IMG/VR virus record: IMGVR_UViG_3300048130_000007 | Span: 1-22,200 of that record | Reading direction: 5' to 3' (one strand) | Source of the DNA: a virus | DNA length: 22,200 bases | Shown: piece by piece, positions 5,944-13,191 of the stretch | How positions within the stretch are numbered: position 1 is the first letter of the stretch | Layout of the letters: each line of letters begins with the position of its first letter | Notes under the pieces: generated by a model | Told to the model about the DNA's origin: nothing | What the model saw: the letters and a program-made list of their open reading frames with translations, nothing else | Databases searched by the model: none | Made by a program: the position numbers and the translations under genes

Positions 5944-7955
5944 ATGATTTAATTGTAACGATTGGGGCGCAGACCCGTCAATTTGATAAAGCGCTAGGCT
6001 CTTCTATGCGCAAAATGCAGAACTTCGGTAAAAGCACGAAGCGTTTAGGCAAGTCAATGACTATGGGCTTGACCGCACCGATTGCGGCGCTTGGCTTTAC
6101 AGCGGTAAAAGCATTCGACCAGCAGGCTAAAGCAATTGCCCAGGTCGAGGCTGGTTTGAAATCAACAGGCAACACAGTTGGCTTTACTTCTAAGCAGTTG
6201 CAGCAGATGGCAAGTGACTTGCAAACCAAAACCATATTCGGTGATGAGGAAATACTAAAGGATGCAACTTCGCAGCTGCTGACGTTTACCAACATTGCAG
6301 GCGATCAGTTTACACGCACGCAGTCGGTTGCTTTGGACCTTGCCACGCGATTAGATGGCGACCTAAAAAGTGCATCCATCCAATTGGGCAAGGCATTAAA
6401 TGATCCGATTGCAAACCTGAGCGCGTTAAGCCGTTCGGGTATACAGTTTAGCGAAGACCAAAAGCAGGTTATTAAAAGCCTGACCGAGAGCGGCAGACTA
6501 GCCGAGGCGCAGACCGTAATACTGGACGAGCTAGAAAAGCAATACGGAGGTAGTGCAGAGGCAGCAGCAAAGGCAGGCACGGGTGGACTCAAGCAGTTGG
6601 CTAATTCCTTTGGTGACTTGCAGGAAGAGTTTGGTAAAATTATAATGGAGTTTTTACCGCCTGTTATTGACGGTCTTAAGAATATGCTGGCCGCATTTCA
6701 AAACCTCAGCCCGCAGGTTAAGAGGTTCATGGTTATCGGTGCAGGAATTGCGGCGGCACTTGGCCCGTTGCTGGTTATACTGCCGACCTTAATACAGGGC
6801 TTCATGGCTTTACTCTCGCCTATTGGTTTAATCATTGCCGCCGTGGTCGGTTTGGGCATTGCGATTGTAACCTTTGCCGATGAGATAGCGCCATACATTA
6901 CCGACGTTATCAATTACTTTATAACGCTATACAATGAGTCTAGCCTTTTGCGTGGCATCATTGGCGGCATAAAGGGCACGGTGCAGGTGGTGTTTGATTT
7001 CTTCCTTTTCGCGGTTGATAGTGTTATAAGCGCATTCAAGGATTTGGGTACGATCATAGGCGCAGTAATGCGCGGCGACTTTAGTGCAATACCCGAATTA
7101 ATTAGCAACGCATTCACCAACGCGGCGGATCGGATGGCCGAGTTTGGTACAAAGGCAGCTGAGGACTGGTCAACCGCAGTCAACACGGAGCTAGAGCGTG
7201 AGCCGCTGGAGTTAGTTACAAAAGAAAGCGTAGCCAACGCGTTAAGCACATTGGGCGGCTTGACTAATTTAATACCGTCAGCAATTAGCGGAGGCGGTGC
7301 AGGTGCAGCAGATACAGGCTTGCAGCCACTAGCCGCGAAAGGTGGCGCAGTAGGGCCAAGTCCGCAGCTAGTAACCCAAAGCAGCACAGCCGTCAGCGAC
7401 TTAGCGGAAAACCTAAAGGCAGGCCGCAAGGAGTTGAGTATGATGGTGGATATGGGGCCAGCAGTCGAGGGCGCTTTTGCAGGTATAGGCATGGCGATTG
7501 GTGGACTGATTGCGGGCACGGTTCAGATGAGCGATATATTTTCACAGGCGGTTCTTGGATTGGCTAGCTTGCTCATTGATTTAGGACAGCAGTTTATAGC
7601 CGCAGGTATAGCGGCCAGCACTTTCTTTGTATCGCTTACAACAAACCCACTGGCAGCTGTGGCGGCTGGTGTTGCATTGGTTGCAGCGGGTGCAGTCATT
7701 AAAGGATTAAGTCAACGTATGGGTTCGACGCCGCCAGCACTTGCACAGGGTGGCTTGGCTTTTGGCCCTACGATGGCAATGGTAGGAGATAACCAAAACG
7801 CAAGCGTTGACCCTGAGGTAATTGCACCATTGAGTAAATTGCAGGGCATGATGGGAGGCGCAAGCGTACAAGTCACAGGCAAAATTTCAGGCCGTGACAT
7901 ACTGCTAACAAGTGAGCGCAATGCAATAGACCGTAACCGAGTAAGAGGATTCTAA
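5931..7955 (+). CDS. Tail tape measure protein
   Basis: This 674-residue protein sets tail length. It has the classic N-terminus (MAKLNDLIVTIGAQTRQFDKALGSSMRKMQNFGKSTKRLGKSM, then MTMGLTAPIAALG), long helical segments, and hydrophobic blocks near residues 263-315 (GIAAALGPLLVIL..IGLIIAAVVGLGIAIV) and 505-595 (GMAIGGLIAGTV..AAVAAGVALVAAG) that may insert into the host membrane during DNA entry. The C-terminal end (LAQGGLAFGPTMAMVGDNQNASVDPEVIAPLSKL) is a motif common to tape measures. At about 0.15 nm per residue the tail would be near 100 nm. The ATG lies within the end of the T frame. It is compact for the family, and I see no peptidase or lysozyme insertion. Confidence 0.92.
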   Translation: MAKLNDLIVTIGAQTRQFDKALGSSMRKMQNFGKSTKRLGKSMTMGLTAPIAALGFTAVKAFDQQAKAIAQVEAGLKSTGNTVGFTSKQLQQMASDLQTKTIFGDEEILKDATSQLLTFTNIAGDQFTRTQSVALDLATRLDGDLKSASIQLGKALNDPIANLSALSRSGIQFSEDQKQVIKSLTESGRLAEAQTVILDELEKQYGGSAEAAAKAGTGGLKQLANSFGDLQEEFGKIIMEFLPPVIDGLKNMLAAFQNLSPQVKRFMVIGAGIAAALGPLLVILPTLIQGFMALLSPIGLIIAAVVGLGIAIVTFADEIAPYITDVINYFITLYNESSLLRGIIGGIKGTVQVVFDFFLFAVDSVISAFKDLGTIIGAVMRGDFSAIPELISNAFTNAADRMAEFGTKAAEDWSTAVNTELEREPLELVTKESVANALSTLGGLTNLIPSAISGGGAGAADTGLQPLAAKGGAVGPSPQLVTQSSTAVSDLAENLKAGRKELSMMVDMGPAVEGAFAGIGMAIGGLIAGTVQMSDIFSQAVLGLASLLIDLGQQFIAAGIAASTFFVSLTTNPLAAVAAGVALVAAGAVIKGLSQRMGSTPPALAQGGLAFGPTMAMVGDNQNASVDPEVIAPLSKLQGMMGGASVQVTGKISGRDILLTSERNAIDRNRVRGF

Positions 7956-7956
7956 C

Positions 7957-10356
7957 ATGGCAGACCCAATCAGATTATTTGCTGAGTTTACAGACCAGCT
8001 TGGCACGGACTATAAACTAAACATCCACGAAAGCGGATACGGCGGCAGCGCTACCGAGTTTAACCTTGGATCAGATGGCTTTGTATTGCGTTACAGCGGT
8101 GACAATGAAACCCGAATGCAGCCAATCATAGGCAGCGAGGTTACATTTACTTTGACGGAAACGGTTTCCGAACATACGGCTATGCTTACGGCCTTAGCCA
8201 CTAGTGAAGATGCTGACTTTAAGGTGAGCATTTACAAAGACCCTGACGGCGCTAACACTTTGTTTTGGACAGGCGTGCTGTTGCATGAACAGGTAGAGCT
8301 GCAAGATGAGGCTTACCCTATTCAGAACACAATGAATGCGGTTGATGAGTTAGGCGATCTTAAGAACGTGCTGTATAATAATGCTGGCAGCGCATACACT
8401 GGACGTGAAACTATTGCAGCGCATTTAGTGAAAGCGTTAAATAAGACACGCGCATTACACGTCTATGGCAATACAGATGTATTCCTAAAGTATGCAAATG
8501 ACTTCAAGCCTACGACATTTAGCAGCGCAAACGCATTGACAGAGTTAGAAGTAAATCATGCGGCTTTTTACAACGTTGACGAGGCTGGTTTTGTTAAGTA
8601 CATGACAGCCTATGATGTCTTGACAGATATAGCCACAACGTTTAACGCACGCGTCTTTTTTGCTGAGGGTTATTTTTGGTTTGTTCCAGTTGGTGCAGTC
8701 AAAAACAATGTGACTATTAACGTTCATACGGTAACAAAGGCGGGCACGGTTAGCGGATCAACGAGCGCGGTAAATACTCGGCTTACAACAGGCAGCGACA
8801 TTGTCAAGCTACGCGGCGGCACTACTAGCTTTTTGCCACCTTTAAACATTGTGCAACGTACTTGGCGAACAGATGCCAACGTTCCTTTGATTGGCCCTGA
8901 AACGCAATTTCTAAATGCCTCAGGCCAGCAGACAGCATTAGGTGCAAATATCACTGACAACAATTTAGCCTATGATAATGGCACGCTCTTTAGGTTTCAG
9001 TTCAGATACACTCACAGTTTTGACGGCGATGGGTCAAGTACAGGCGCAGATCAGCACGCAAGGCTAGTCCTAAAGTTGCAGATTAAGGTCGGTAGTTTGT
9101 ACTATAATAACGCTGTAACCTTTGGCCCAACAACAATGACGTTTGGCAATGCTGGAGCGACTTACAGCGTTGACCAAATGAATTTTAGCGCACCAGCGTG
9201 GTCATCAAGTGCTGGATATTTTTACTTCGCTGTCACTCCATTGCCTTCGTACTTAAATAAGAACAATGGATTATTTTACAATCTAACGTTTACACCGCAA
9301 AGCTATGCGAGCCTTGCACTATACAATCAACCTGTTATAATTGACTTGCTGCCAATAACAAGCGCACAGACTGGCGCACTGATGACGGTAAACGTTGAGG
9401 GTTACGACGTAGATGGTAACGTTATTACGGACGTAACGGGCACAAATGCAGATGGCAAGCTCGACAATTTTACAGTGCAAGTTTTAAACGGTGGTTTGAC
9501 TAATGGCGACAGGGTTGTATATGAAGCTAACACATCAGATGCCAATCAGGAATCACTAATTCAGGACGAGGTTGTAATAGGGTCAAGTCAATTTAATGAC
9601 GTCAGGAACATTTACGAGAACAACAGTTCACCAAGCCAACCTATTGATAGTTTTGCAAGCTTTGCGAATAGTAGTGCAACCTTTGCGATCCATAAGCTTG
9701 GCGTCAAAGAGGTATTGGCAGGGCAAAACTTTAGCACAAGAGTGCGGCGCGGTACAGTTTACAAAAGCTTTGTTAGTCCCTTAAATACAATGCTCTTTGG
9801 GTCGCGTGATTTTCTACCGTTTGAAACATCGTATAGTGCAGACGCTGTACAAAGCGAATACGAAGCGTTTTTCTTGACTAGCAGCGACACAAATGTAACT
9901 GTACTGGACGGCCAGGTATTTGATGATCACACACCAGTTGACGAAACAGAACCAATATACGACATACGCAATGCGTTTGTTCCTACTGACGGCGATTTGC
10001 CACCTAATATGTTACAAAGGTTTTTGCAACAGCCGATTCGCAGCATAACGCATCGTGACACTGTTACTAATGACGTAACGGCTACTGATCAAATGATATT
10101 CAACACGTGGACAGGGCCGAATGGTACAGGTAGAATTCAATTGCCCGTTGTGTCAGGTAACGAAGGCCGCATCTTGCGATTTCAAACAGACAGCAGTATA
10201 GCCGCAAACAAAATTATAATCATTGCACCTAACGTTTCAGACTCAGGTGTAACTATCGACGGCGCAAGCAGTTACACATTAGATAGGGATTATGACGGCG
10301 TTAGTATCTTGTGCCATGCAAGCAACTGGTACATAATACAGAAAAAAGAGAAGTGA
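7957..10356 (+). CDS. Distal tail / baseplate protein, putative host-recognition
   Basis: A 799-residue protein directly after the tape measure, where distal tail and tail-associated proteins are encoded. The N-terminus (MADPIRLFAEFTDQLGTDYKLNIHESGYGG...FNLGSDGFVLRYSGD) is a beta-rich pattern I associate with baseplate proteins of Bacteroidota siphophages, including the 'R-pIigS-v-f' segment and 'FWTGVLLHEQVELQDEAYP'. The middle is beta-rich with no recognised enzyme motif. The last 95 or so residues (TGPNGTGRIQLPVVSGNEG, then IIIIAPN, TIDGASSYTL and NWYIIQ) look like a small beta-helical or trimeric tip domain often found at fibre ends. No peptidase or glycosidase motif is visible. The role is from position; the hub and receptor-binding functions may be combined in this one protein. 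Confidence 0.65.
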   Translation: MADPIRLFAEFTDQLGTDYKLNIHESGYGGSATEFNLGSDGFVLRYSGDNETRMQPIIGSEVTFTLTETVSEHTAMLTALATSEDADFKVSIYKDPDGANTLFWTGVLLHEQVELQDEAYPIQNTMNAVDELGDLKNVLYNNAGSAYTGRETIAAHLVKALNKTRALHVYGNTDVFLKYANDFKPTTFSSANALTELEVNHAAFYNVDEAGFVKYMTAYDVLTDIATTFNARVFFAEGYFWFVPVGAVKNNVTINVHTVTKAGTVSGSTSAVNTRLTTGSDIVKLRGGTTSFLPPLNIVQRTWRTDANVPLIGPETQFLNASGQQTALGANITDNNLAYDNGTLFRFQFRYTHSFDGDGSSTGADQHARLVLKLQIKVGSLYYNNAVTFGPTTMTFGNAGATYSVDQMNFSAPAWSSSAGYFYFAVTPLPSYLNKNNGLFYNLTFTPQSYASLALYNQPVIIDLLPITSAQTGALMTVNVEGYDVDGNVITDVTGTNADGKLDNFTVQVLNGGLTNGDRVVYEANTSDANQESLIQDEVVIGSSQFNDVRNIYENNSSPSQPIDSFASFANSSATFAIHKLGVKEVLAGQNFSTRVRRGTVYKSFVSPLNTMLFGSRDFLPFETSYSADAVQSEYEAFFLTSSDTNVTVLDGQVFDDHTPVDETEPIYDIRNAFVPTDGDLPPNMLQRFLQQPIRSITHRDTVTNDVTATDQMIFNTWTGPNGTGRIQLPVVSGNEGRILRFQTDSSIAANKIIIIAPNVSDSGVTIDGASSYTLDRDYDGVSILCHASNWYIIQKKEK

Positions 10357-10559
10357 TGGAATGGGAAATTTTAGCGGCGGTATTACCAGTAGTGGCTGGC
10401 TTAGTTGGTGTATGGGTTAACCTAAACAGCACAGTGGCAAGGCTAAAGAGTCGCGTCATACAGCTAGAGATTGACAGCAACGAGATAAAGAGCGACATGA
10501 AAGAATTGTTAGCCGCCGTGCATAAGATTGAATTAATGATTGCTAAATTGCAGAAATGA
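10356..10559 (+). CDS. Small membrane-anchored coiled-coil protein, possible lysis accessory
   Basis: A 67-residue protein with one N-terminal hydrophobic segment (ILAAVLPVVAGLVGVWVNL, about residues 5-23), followed by a heptad-rich region (NSTVARLKSRVIQLEIDSNEIKSDMKELLAAVHKIELMIAKL). This layout is common for small phage lysis-region proteins, including haemolysin XhlA-like membrane proteins, which pair with a holin and amidase. The start is the ATG sharing its A with the upstream TGA; an ATG 15 codons earlier exists but lies inside the tail gene. The end overlaps the endolysin start as ATGA, so the two are probably translated together. It could be a holin or an endolysin partner; the sequence cannot decide. 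Confidence 0.65.
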   Translation: MEWEILAAVLPVVAGLVGVWVNLNSTVARLKSRVIQLEIDSNEIKSDMKELLAAVHKIELMIAKLQK

Positions 10560-10921
10560 GGTATTTCAACTATCATGAGTTTGACAGCCCTGATGCTATT
10601 GGCAGCGGCGAACACATGATGGATCAAGACTTTTTGCAGATGTTAGACCGCGCAAGGCATTTAAGCGGTGTGTCGTTTAGGATCAACAGCGGTTACAGAA
10701 CGAAAGAATTCAATAAAAAGGTAGGCGGAAAGCATAACAGTGCACACCTTGCTGGTTGTGCTGCTGATATACACTGCACGGATTCACGGGCGCGGTGCTA
10801 TATAGTTGGCGCATTGCTTGAGGTTGGTTTTAACCGCATAGGCATAGCCAAGACGTTCATACACGTAGATAACAGTTATGATGCAAGTCATGACGAGGAT
10901 GTAATTTGGCTATATGATTAA
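10556..10921 (+). CDS. Endolysin, M15-family peptidase
   Basis: A 121-residue metallopeptidase of the M15 (D-Ala-D-Ala carboxypeptidase / L-Ala-D-Glu endopeptidase) fold that would cut peptidoglycan stems at lysis. The zinc-ligand pattern is intact: S62-x-H64 within SAHLAGCAADIH, D71, and H103 in TFIHVD. The preceding 'FRINSGYRTKEFNKKVGG' is the family's 'i-SGyR-p-lN--vgG' motif. It has no signal peptide and no cell-wall-binding domain, so it depends on a holin-like partner for export. It is short but normal for a phage peptidase M15_3. It sits between two small membrane proteins (10356-10559 and 11650-11832), giving a lysis cassette. Confidence 0.9.
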   Translation: MRYFNYHEFDSPDAIGSGEHMMDQDFLQMLDRARHLSGVSFRINSGYRTKEFNKKVGGKHNSAHLAGCAADIHCTDSRARCYIVGALLEVGFNRIGIAKTFIHVDNSYDASHDEDVIWLYD

Positions 10922-11627
10922 CACGATCCGTCCACGAATTAATGCCCAGCAGAAAAGAGCGCTGGACTACTTAAGAACAAAGGAGCGGCGTATTTTAGTT
11001 ATTGGTGATTTGCATTGTCCTTTTGAGCTTGACGGCTATTTTGAGTTTTGCCTTGACACCTACGATAGATTCGCGTGCAATCAGGTTATTTATATTGGCG
11101 ACATTCTGGACAATCATTATGCCTCATACCATGAAACAGATAGCAACGGAATGAGTGGGGGCTATGAACTGCAAGAAGCCATTAAGCACGTTGATAAATG
11201 GGCGCAGGCCTTCCCAATTGCAGATGTAACCATTGGTAACCATGACAGGCTGATAATGCGAAAGGCGTTTAGCTCATCCGTACCAAGGGAATGGATCAAA
11301 GACTATAACGAAGTGCTCAGCACGTCATGGAATTGGGTGGAGCGCATCGAATATGACGGCGTGCAATTCTGTCACGGCGAAGGCGGCACTGCACGGACGA
11401 AGGCAAAGAACGATATGCAAAGCACGGTACAGGGCCATATACATACTCAGGCCTATGTTGAGTGGCTAGTTGGAAACCGTAGCAAAATATTCGGAATGCA
11501 GGTAGGTTGTGGAATTGACCGCGATAGTTATGCGGCTGCATATGCCAAGCACTACAAAAAGCAGGCGATTGGATGCGGCGTGGTAATTGGTGGGCACACG
11601 GCTATTAATTGTTTGATGCCTCTTTAA
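10914..11627 (+). CDS. Calcineurin-like metallophosphoesterase
   Basis: A 237-residue protein of the calcineurin-like phosphoesterase superfamily. Its metal ligands are in order: D32-x-H34 (VIGDLHCP), D63 (YIGDILDNH), N109-H110-D111 (TIGNHDR), a late CHGEG and QGHIH. These motifs form a two-metal site able to hydrolyse phosphodiesters or phosphomonoesters. The substrate is unknown. In phages such enzymes may act on nucleic acid ends, cyclic nucleotides or host nucleotides. The gene lies within the lysis block and its ATG overlaps the endolysin stop by 8 nt. Its C-terminus is followed at once by a promoter-like box. The enzyme class is firm; the biological role is not. Confidence 0.9.
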   Translation: MINTIRPRINAQQKRALDYLRTKERRILVIGDLHCPFELDGYFEFCLDTYDRFACNQVIYIGDILDNHYASYHETDSNGMSGGYELQEAIKHVDKWAQAFPIADVTIGNHDRLIMRKAFSSSVPREWIKDYNEVLSTSWNWVERIEYDGVQFCHGEGGTARTKAKNDMQSTVQGHIHTQAYVEWLVGNRSKIFGMQVGCGIDRDSYAAAYAKHYKKQAIGCGVVIGGHTAINCLMPL

Positions 11628-11635
11628 TACCTTGC
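11628..11635 (+). promoter_or_regulatory. Promoter-like box TACCTTGC before the holin-like gene
   Basis: TACCTTGC directly follows the phosphoesterase stop codon and resembles the boxes at 4748 and 19626 (TAnCTTGC). The next ATG is 15 nt after the box's G, a little further than in the other cases. The nearest TTG upstream (11609-11611) is 16 nt away, short for a -33 element. Weak evidence alone; its value is the recurrence. Confidence 0.3.
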
Positions 11636-11649
11636 ACTAAATTTTTATC

Positions 11650-11832
11650 ATGGGAGAACTAATACAGACTTATTGGGCCGAGATTGTTTTGGCGCTTATG
11701 GCATTCGTAAAGGTCATTGTAAACCTCACACCAACCGAGGCAGACAACAAAGTATTTGGATGGCTTGACGTGCTGATTAACGCTATTGTATCTGATCGCA
11801 AGAAAAAGCGCGTGGCAAGTAAAAAGAAATAA
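11650..11832 (+). CDS. Holin-like small membrane protein
   Basis: A 60-residue protein with one clear membrane segment (AEIVLALMAFVKVIVNL, residues about 10-26), a short amphipathic middle with a second hydrophobic stretch (FGWLDVLINAIV), and a strongly basic tail (SDRKKKRVASKKK). Two hydrophobic segments plus a positively charged C-terminus is a usual holin layout, with the tail facing the cytoplasm. It lies about 0.7 kb after the M15 endolysin and is the last gene before the terminator, which fits a late lysis role. No family-specific motif is visible, so it could also be a small host-membrane effector. Confidence 0.65.
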   Translation: MGELIQTYWAEIVLALMAFVKVIVNLTPTEADNKVFGWLDVLINAIVSDRKKKRVASKKK

Positions 11833-11833
11833 G

Positions 11834-11841
11834 TATCTTTG
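11834..11841 (+). promoter_or_regulatory. Exact TAnnTTTG box upstream of a terminator
   Basis: TATCTTTG matches the Bacteroidota -7 consensus at every fixed base and starts just after the holin-like stop codon. No TTG is found at the expected -33 distance. If active, it would start a transcript near 11848 that meets the hairpin at 11885 after about 60 nt, making a short RNA or an attenuated leader. Confidence 0.3.
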
Positions 11842-11884
11842 ACCTGGGTTTGGTTATCCAGTTAGATTATAGGTTAATGATTGG

Positions 11885-11909
11885 GGCTGCACAACGGTGC
11901 GGCCTTTTT
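11885..11909 (+). terminator. Rho-independent terminator ending the structural and lysis genes
   Basis: GGCTGCAC at 11885-11892 pairs with GTGCGGCC at 11897-11904: eight base pairs including one G-T pair, around the four-base loop AACG. Five thymines follow directly. It lies 52 nt after the holin-like gene and before the next gene block, so it separates late from early transcription on the same strand. Confidence 0.85.
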
Positions 11910-11926
11910 CATGCCCAATAAAAAAG

Positions 11927-11959
11927 ATGCAGAAAGTTGCACATATGCAGAAAGTTGCA
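11927..11959 (+). repeat. Tandem 15-bp direct repeats, operator-like
   Basis: ATGCAGAAAGTTGCA occurs at 11927-11941 and again at 11945-11959, exactly 18 bp apart. Each copy has partial dyad symmetry (TGCA-N6-TGCA region; in the second copy ATGCA and TGCAT are inverted). The first contains the TTG at 11937-11939 that is the best -33 candidate for the box at 11960, and the second fills the spacer. A protein bound here would block or assist that promoter. Confidence 0.6.
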
Positions 11960-11967
11960 TATACTTG
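11960..11967 (+). promoter_or_regulatory. Probable early promoter (-7 box TATACTTG)
   Basis: TATACTTG matches TAnnTTTG at all but one fixed base. A TTG at 11937-11939 gives a 20-nt spacer, close to the usual Bacteroidota distance. It stands after the terminator, overlaps the tandem repeats and heads the whole early block. The ATG at 11972 is 5 nt after the box. Confidence 0.5.
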
Positions 11968-11971
11968 CCCC

Positions 11972-12085
11972 ATGTGGAGAGAAGGATACGACTACCCAGC
12001 AGACGACGAAGACGAAGGCCGCGACTACTACGAAGAGGCCGACGAACAACACGACAAACAACAGGATCAAACGTTAGACCAATGA
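11972..12085 (+). CDS. Tiny, extremely acidic first early protein (37 aa)
   Basis: This 37-residue protein has 15 Asp/Glu and only three Lys/Arg, with a net charge near -12, and is rich in aromatic residues around the acids (GYDYPADDEDEGRDYYEEADE). It has no recognised family. The ATG is chosen because it lies 5 nt downstream of the early -7 box and upstream codons run through the operator repeats and terminator. Its TGA overlaps the next ATG (ATGA), supporting translation. Being the first product of the early block and so acidic, it could be a DNA-mimic or host-takeover peptide. That is inference from composition and position only. Confidence 0.55.
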   Translation: MWREGYDYPADDEDEGRDYYEEADEQHDKQQDQTLDQ

Positions 12086-12231
12086 ACAAACCTATTTGCG
12101 TGCGCAGCAGCGTACAAGTAACCGCCCCGCAGTCATTCAATCAATGGCAGCAAGACCTAGCCGAGGAACGCGAGTTTCTGCGCCTGATTGACAAAATGAA
12201 AATGCACCTAAAGCAAAACCGTGAACGATGA
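12082..12231 (+). CDS. Small hypothetical early protein (49 aa)
   Basis: A 49-residue early protein of unknown function, starting at the ATG that overlaps the stop of the acidic peptide. An open frame continues upstream through the terminator, but that stretch is unlikely to be translated. The first 15 residues (MNKPICVRSSVQVTA) may form a strand. The rest (SFNQWQQDLAEEREFLRLIDKMKMHLKQNRER) is a single charged amphipathic helix able to form a coiled coil. It ends with an ATGA junction to the next gene. No homologue recognised. Confidence 0.6.
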   Translation: MNKPICVRSSVQVTAPQSFNQWQQDLAEEREFLRLIDKMKMHLKQNRER

Positions 12232-12602
12232 ACAATAACGATGAACTAAGGGCGCTGGCTGAGAAGTACGAAATGCACCCTGACCATTTCCACAAAGACC
12301 CACGTGGCTTTGTCATTATGACGCGGCGAGGCGTTGAACATTTACAGGCTAAAATAAAGGCCGAGGTTCGATTTTCTACCGTGCCCGAATGGTCAGATAC
12401 CAAAGAAGGAAAATACTGCGTTAAAGCCTACGCAAAATGCGAAATAGGCAAGGTAGAAACGTATGGCGAGGTGAGCAAAGCAAACAACCGCAACCAATAC
12501 CCTATTGCCATGGCTGAAAAACGCGCTCTATCGCGTGCCATTTTAAAGCTTGCAGGCTTTTACACTGCTGGCGTTTACGGCGAAGACGAAATTGACGAAT
12601 GA
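12228..12602 (+). CDS. Candidate single-strand annealing/recombination protein
   Basis: A 124-residue protein of a type I recall from Bacteroidota phages, without a firm name. It has FVIMTRRGVEHLQAKIKAEVRFSTVPEW, then a beta-rich middle (YCVKAYAKCEIGKVETYGEV), and a helix with repeated Arg (YPIAMAEKRALSRAILKLAGFYTAGVYGEDE). The layout of curved sheet followed by an 'A-x-K-R-A-x-x-R-x-x-L' helix is reminiscent of Rad52-like annealing proteins, which carry a similar helix that binds ssDNA. The next recognisable protein downstream is SSB-like, which fits a recombination set. The assignment is tentative. ATGA junctions join it to both neighbours. Confidence 0.6.
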   Translation: MNNNDELRALAEKYEMHPDHFHKDPRGFVIMTRRGVEHLQAKIKAEVRFSTVPEWSDTKEGKYCVKAYAKCEIGKVETYGEVSKANNRNQYPIAMAEKRALSRAILKLAGFYTAGVYGEDEIDE

Positions 12603-12919
12603 ACTGGGCACATTTGGACGCATTTAAGCCTGAGATAAACGCACTGTATGCGGTAAGCGATGGCGAGCGCGTTGGCGTAGGTATATGGATGTGTGATTGC
12701 TTTGAAGCCATACACTTAGACGACGAAGACATGTTTGAGTTTGCGCCACTAAACGAAAACAGCTTTGTGTGGTGGGCGCATATAGTAATCAAGCGCTTCG
12801 GAGTTGATCCGCTTGACCCAGTAGAGTTTAAAATGCTAAACGCTGAGGAGGATTTGCGCAACAAAATGAACATTATGGAGCAGCTCGGGCCTGACGTATT
12901 AAAAGACTTAGATGAATGA
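12599..12919 (+). CDS. Hypothetical early protein (106 aa)
   Basis: An unrecognised acidic protein of 106 residues in the early block, joined on both sides by ATGA overlaps. The N-terminal half looks beta-rich with aromatic residues and two cysteines (VGVGIWMCDCFEAIHLDDEDMFEFAPL). The C-terminal half looks helical (PVEFKMLNAEEDLRNKMNIMEQLGPDVLKDLDE). It has no catalytic motif or membrane segment. Its place between an annealing-protein candidate and a replication gene cluster suggests a DNA-metabolism or host-modulation role, unproven. Confidence 0.7.
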   Translation: MNWAHLDAFKPEINALYAVSDGERVGVGIWMCDCFEAIHLDDEDMFEFAPLNENSFVWWAHIVIKRFGVDPLDPVEFKMLNAEEDLRNKMNIMEQLGPDVLKDLDE

Positions 12920-13191
12920 ACCTCGACGAATTCTTTGACAGCGTGGAGGCTGACCAAGCCGCACACGTGGAAGACGTAAAAGATTACGCTTTACTGCTGC
13001 TCAGCACGTCCACAATGAAAGACGACGATGACGGCCTAGAGGACGAAATAATAGACACTAACCCAACGCCGAATCGCTGGCGTGAAATATTCGAGCGGTT
13101 AAAATTAAACCAGTTGCGTGCAATCGATTTGCCCAACTGCTCACAAACAGAATTCACTAAATCATATAAAAAACATGGAATTGATAATTGA
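12916..13191 (+). CDS. Hypothetical acidic early protein (91 aa)
   Basis: A 91-residue protein with no recognised family. It begins MNLDEFFDSVEADQAAHVEDVKDYALLLLS, has an acidic stretch (MKDDDDGLEDEIIDTNP), and ends in a helical basic part (RWREIFERLKLNQLRAI...SYKKHGIDN). The strong charge asymmetry is notable. It begins in an ATGA with the previous gene and overlaps the start of the SSB-like gene by 17 nt. Possibly a small adaptor for the replication proteins; nothing in the sequence proves this. Confidence 0.65.
   Translation: MNLDEFFDSVEADQAAHVEDVKDYALLLLSTSTMKDDDDGLEDEIIDTNPTPNRWREIFERLKLNQLRAIDLPNCSQTEFTKSYKKHGIDN

Noticed and set aside
6914-7519. A 201-codon minus-strand frame inside the tape measure
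   Set aside because: The peptide is Pro/Ala/Ser-rich with no recognisable domain, and it lies wholly inside a certain gene; it is an effect of the codon bias.
11881-12081. Longer N-terminal extensions of the early proteins at 11972 and 12082
   Set aside because: Both would be translated through the terminator or operator repeats; the ATG starts at 11972 and 12082 fit the promoter box and the ATGA junction.
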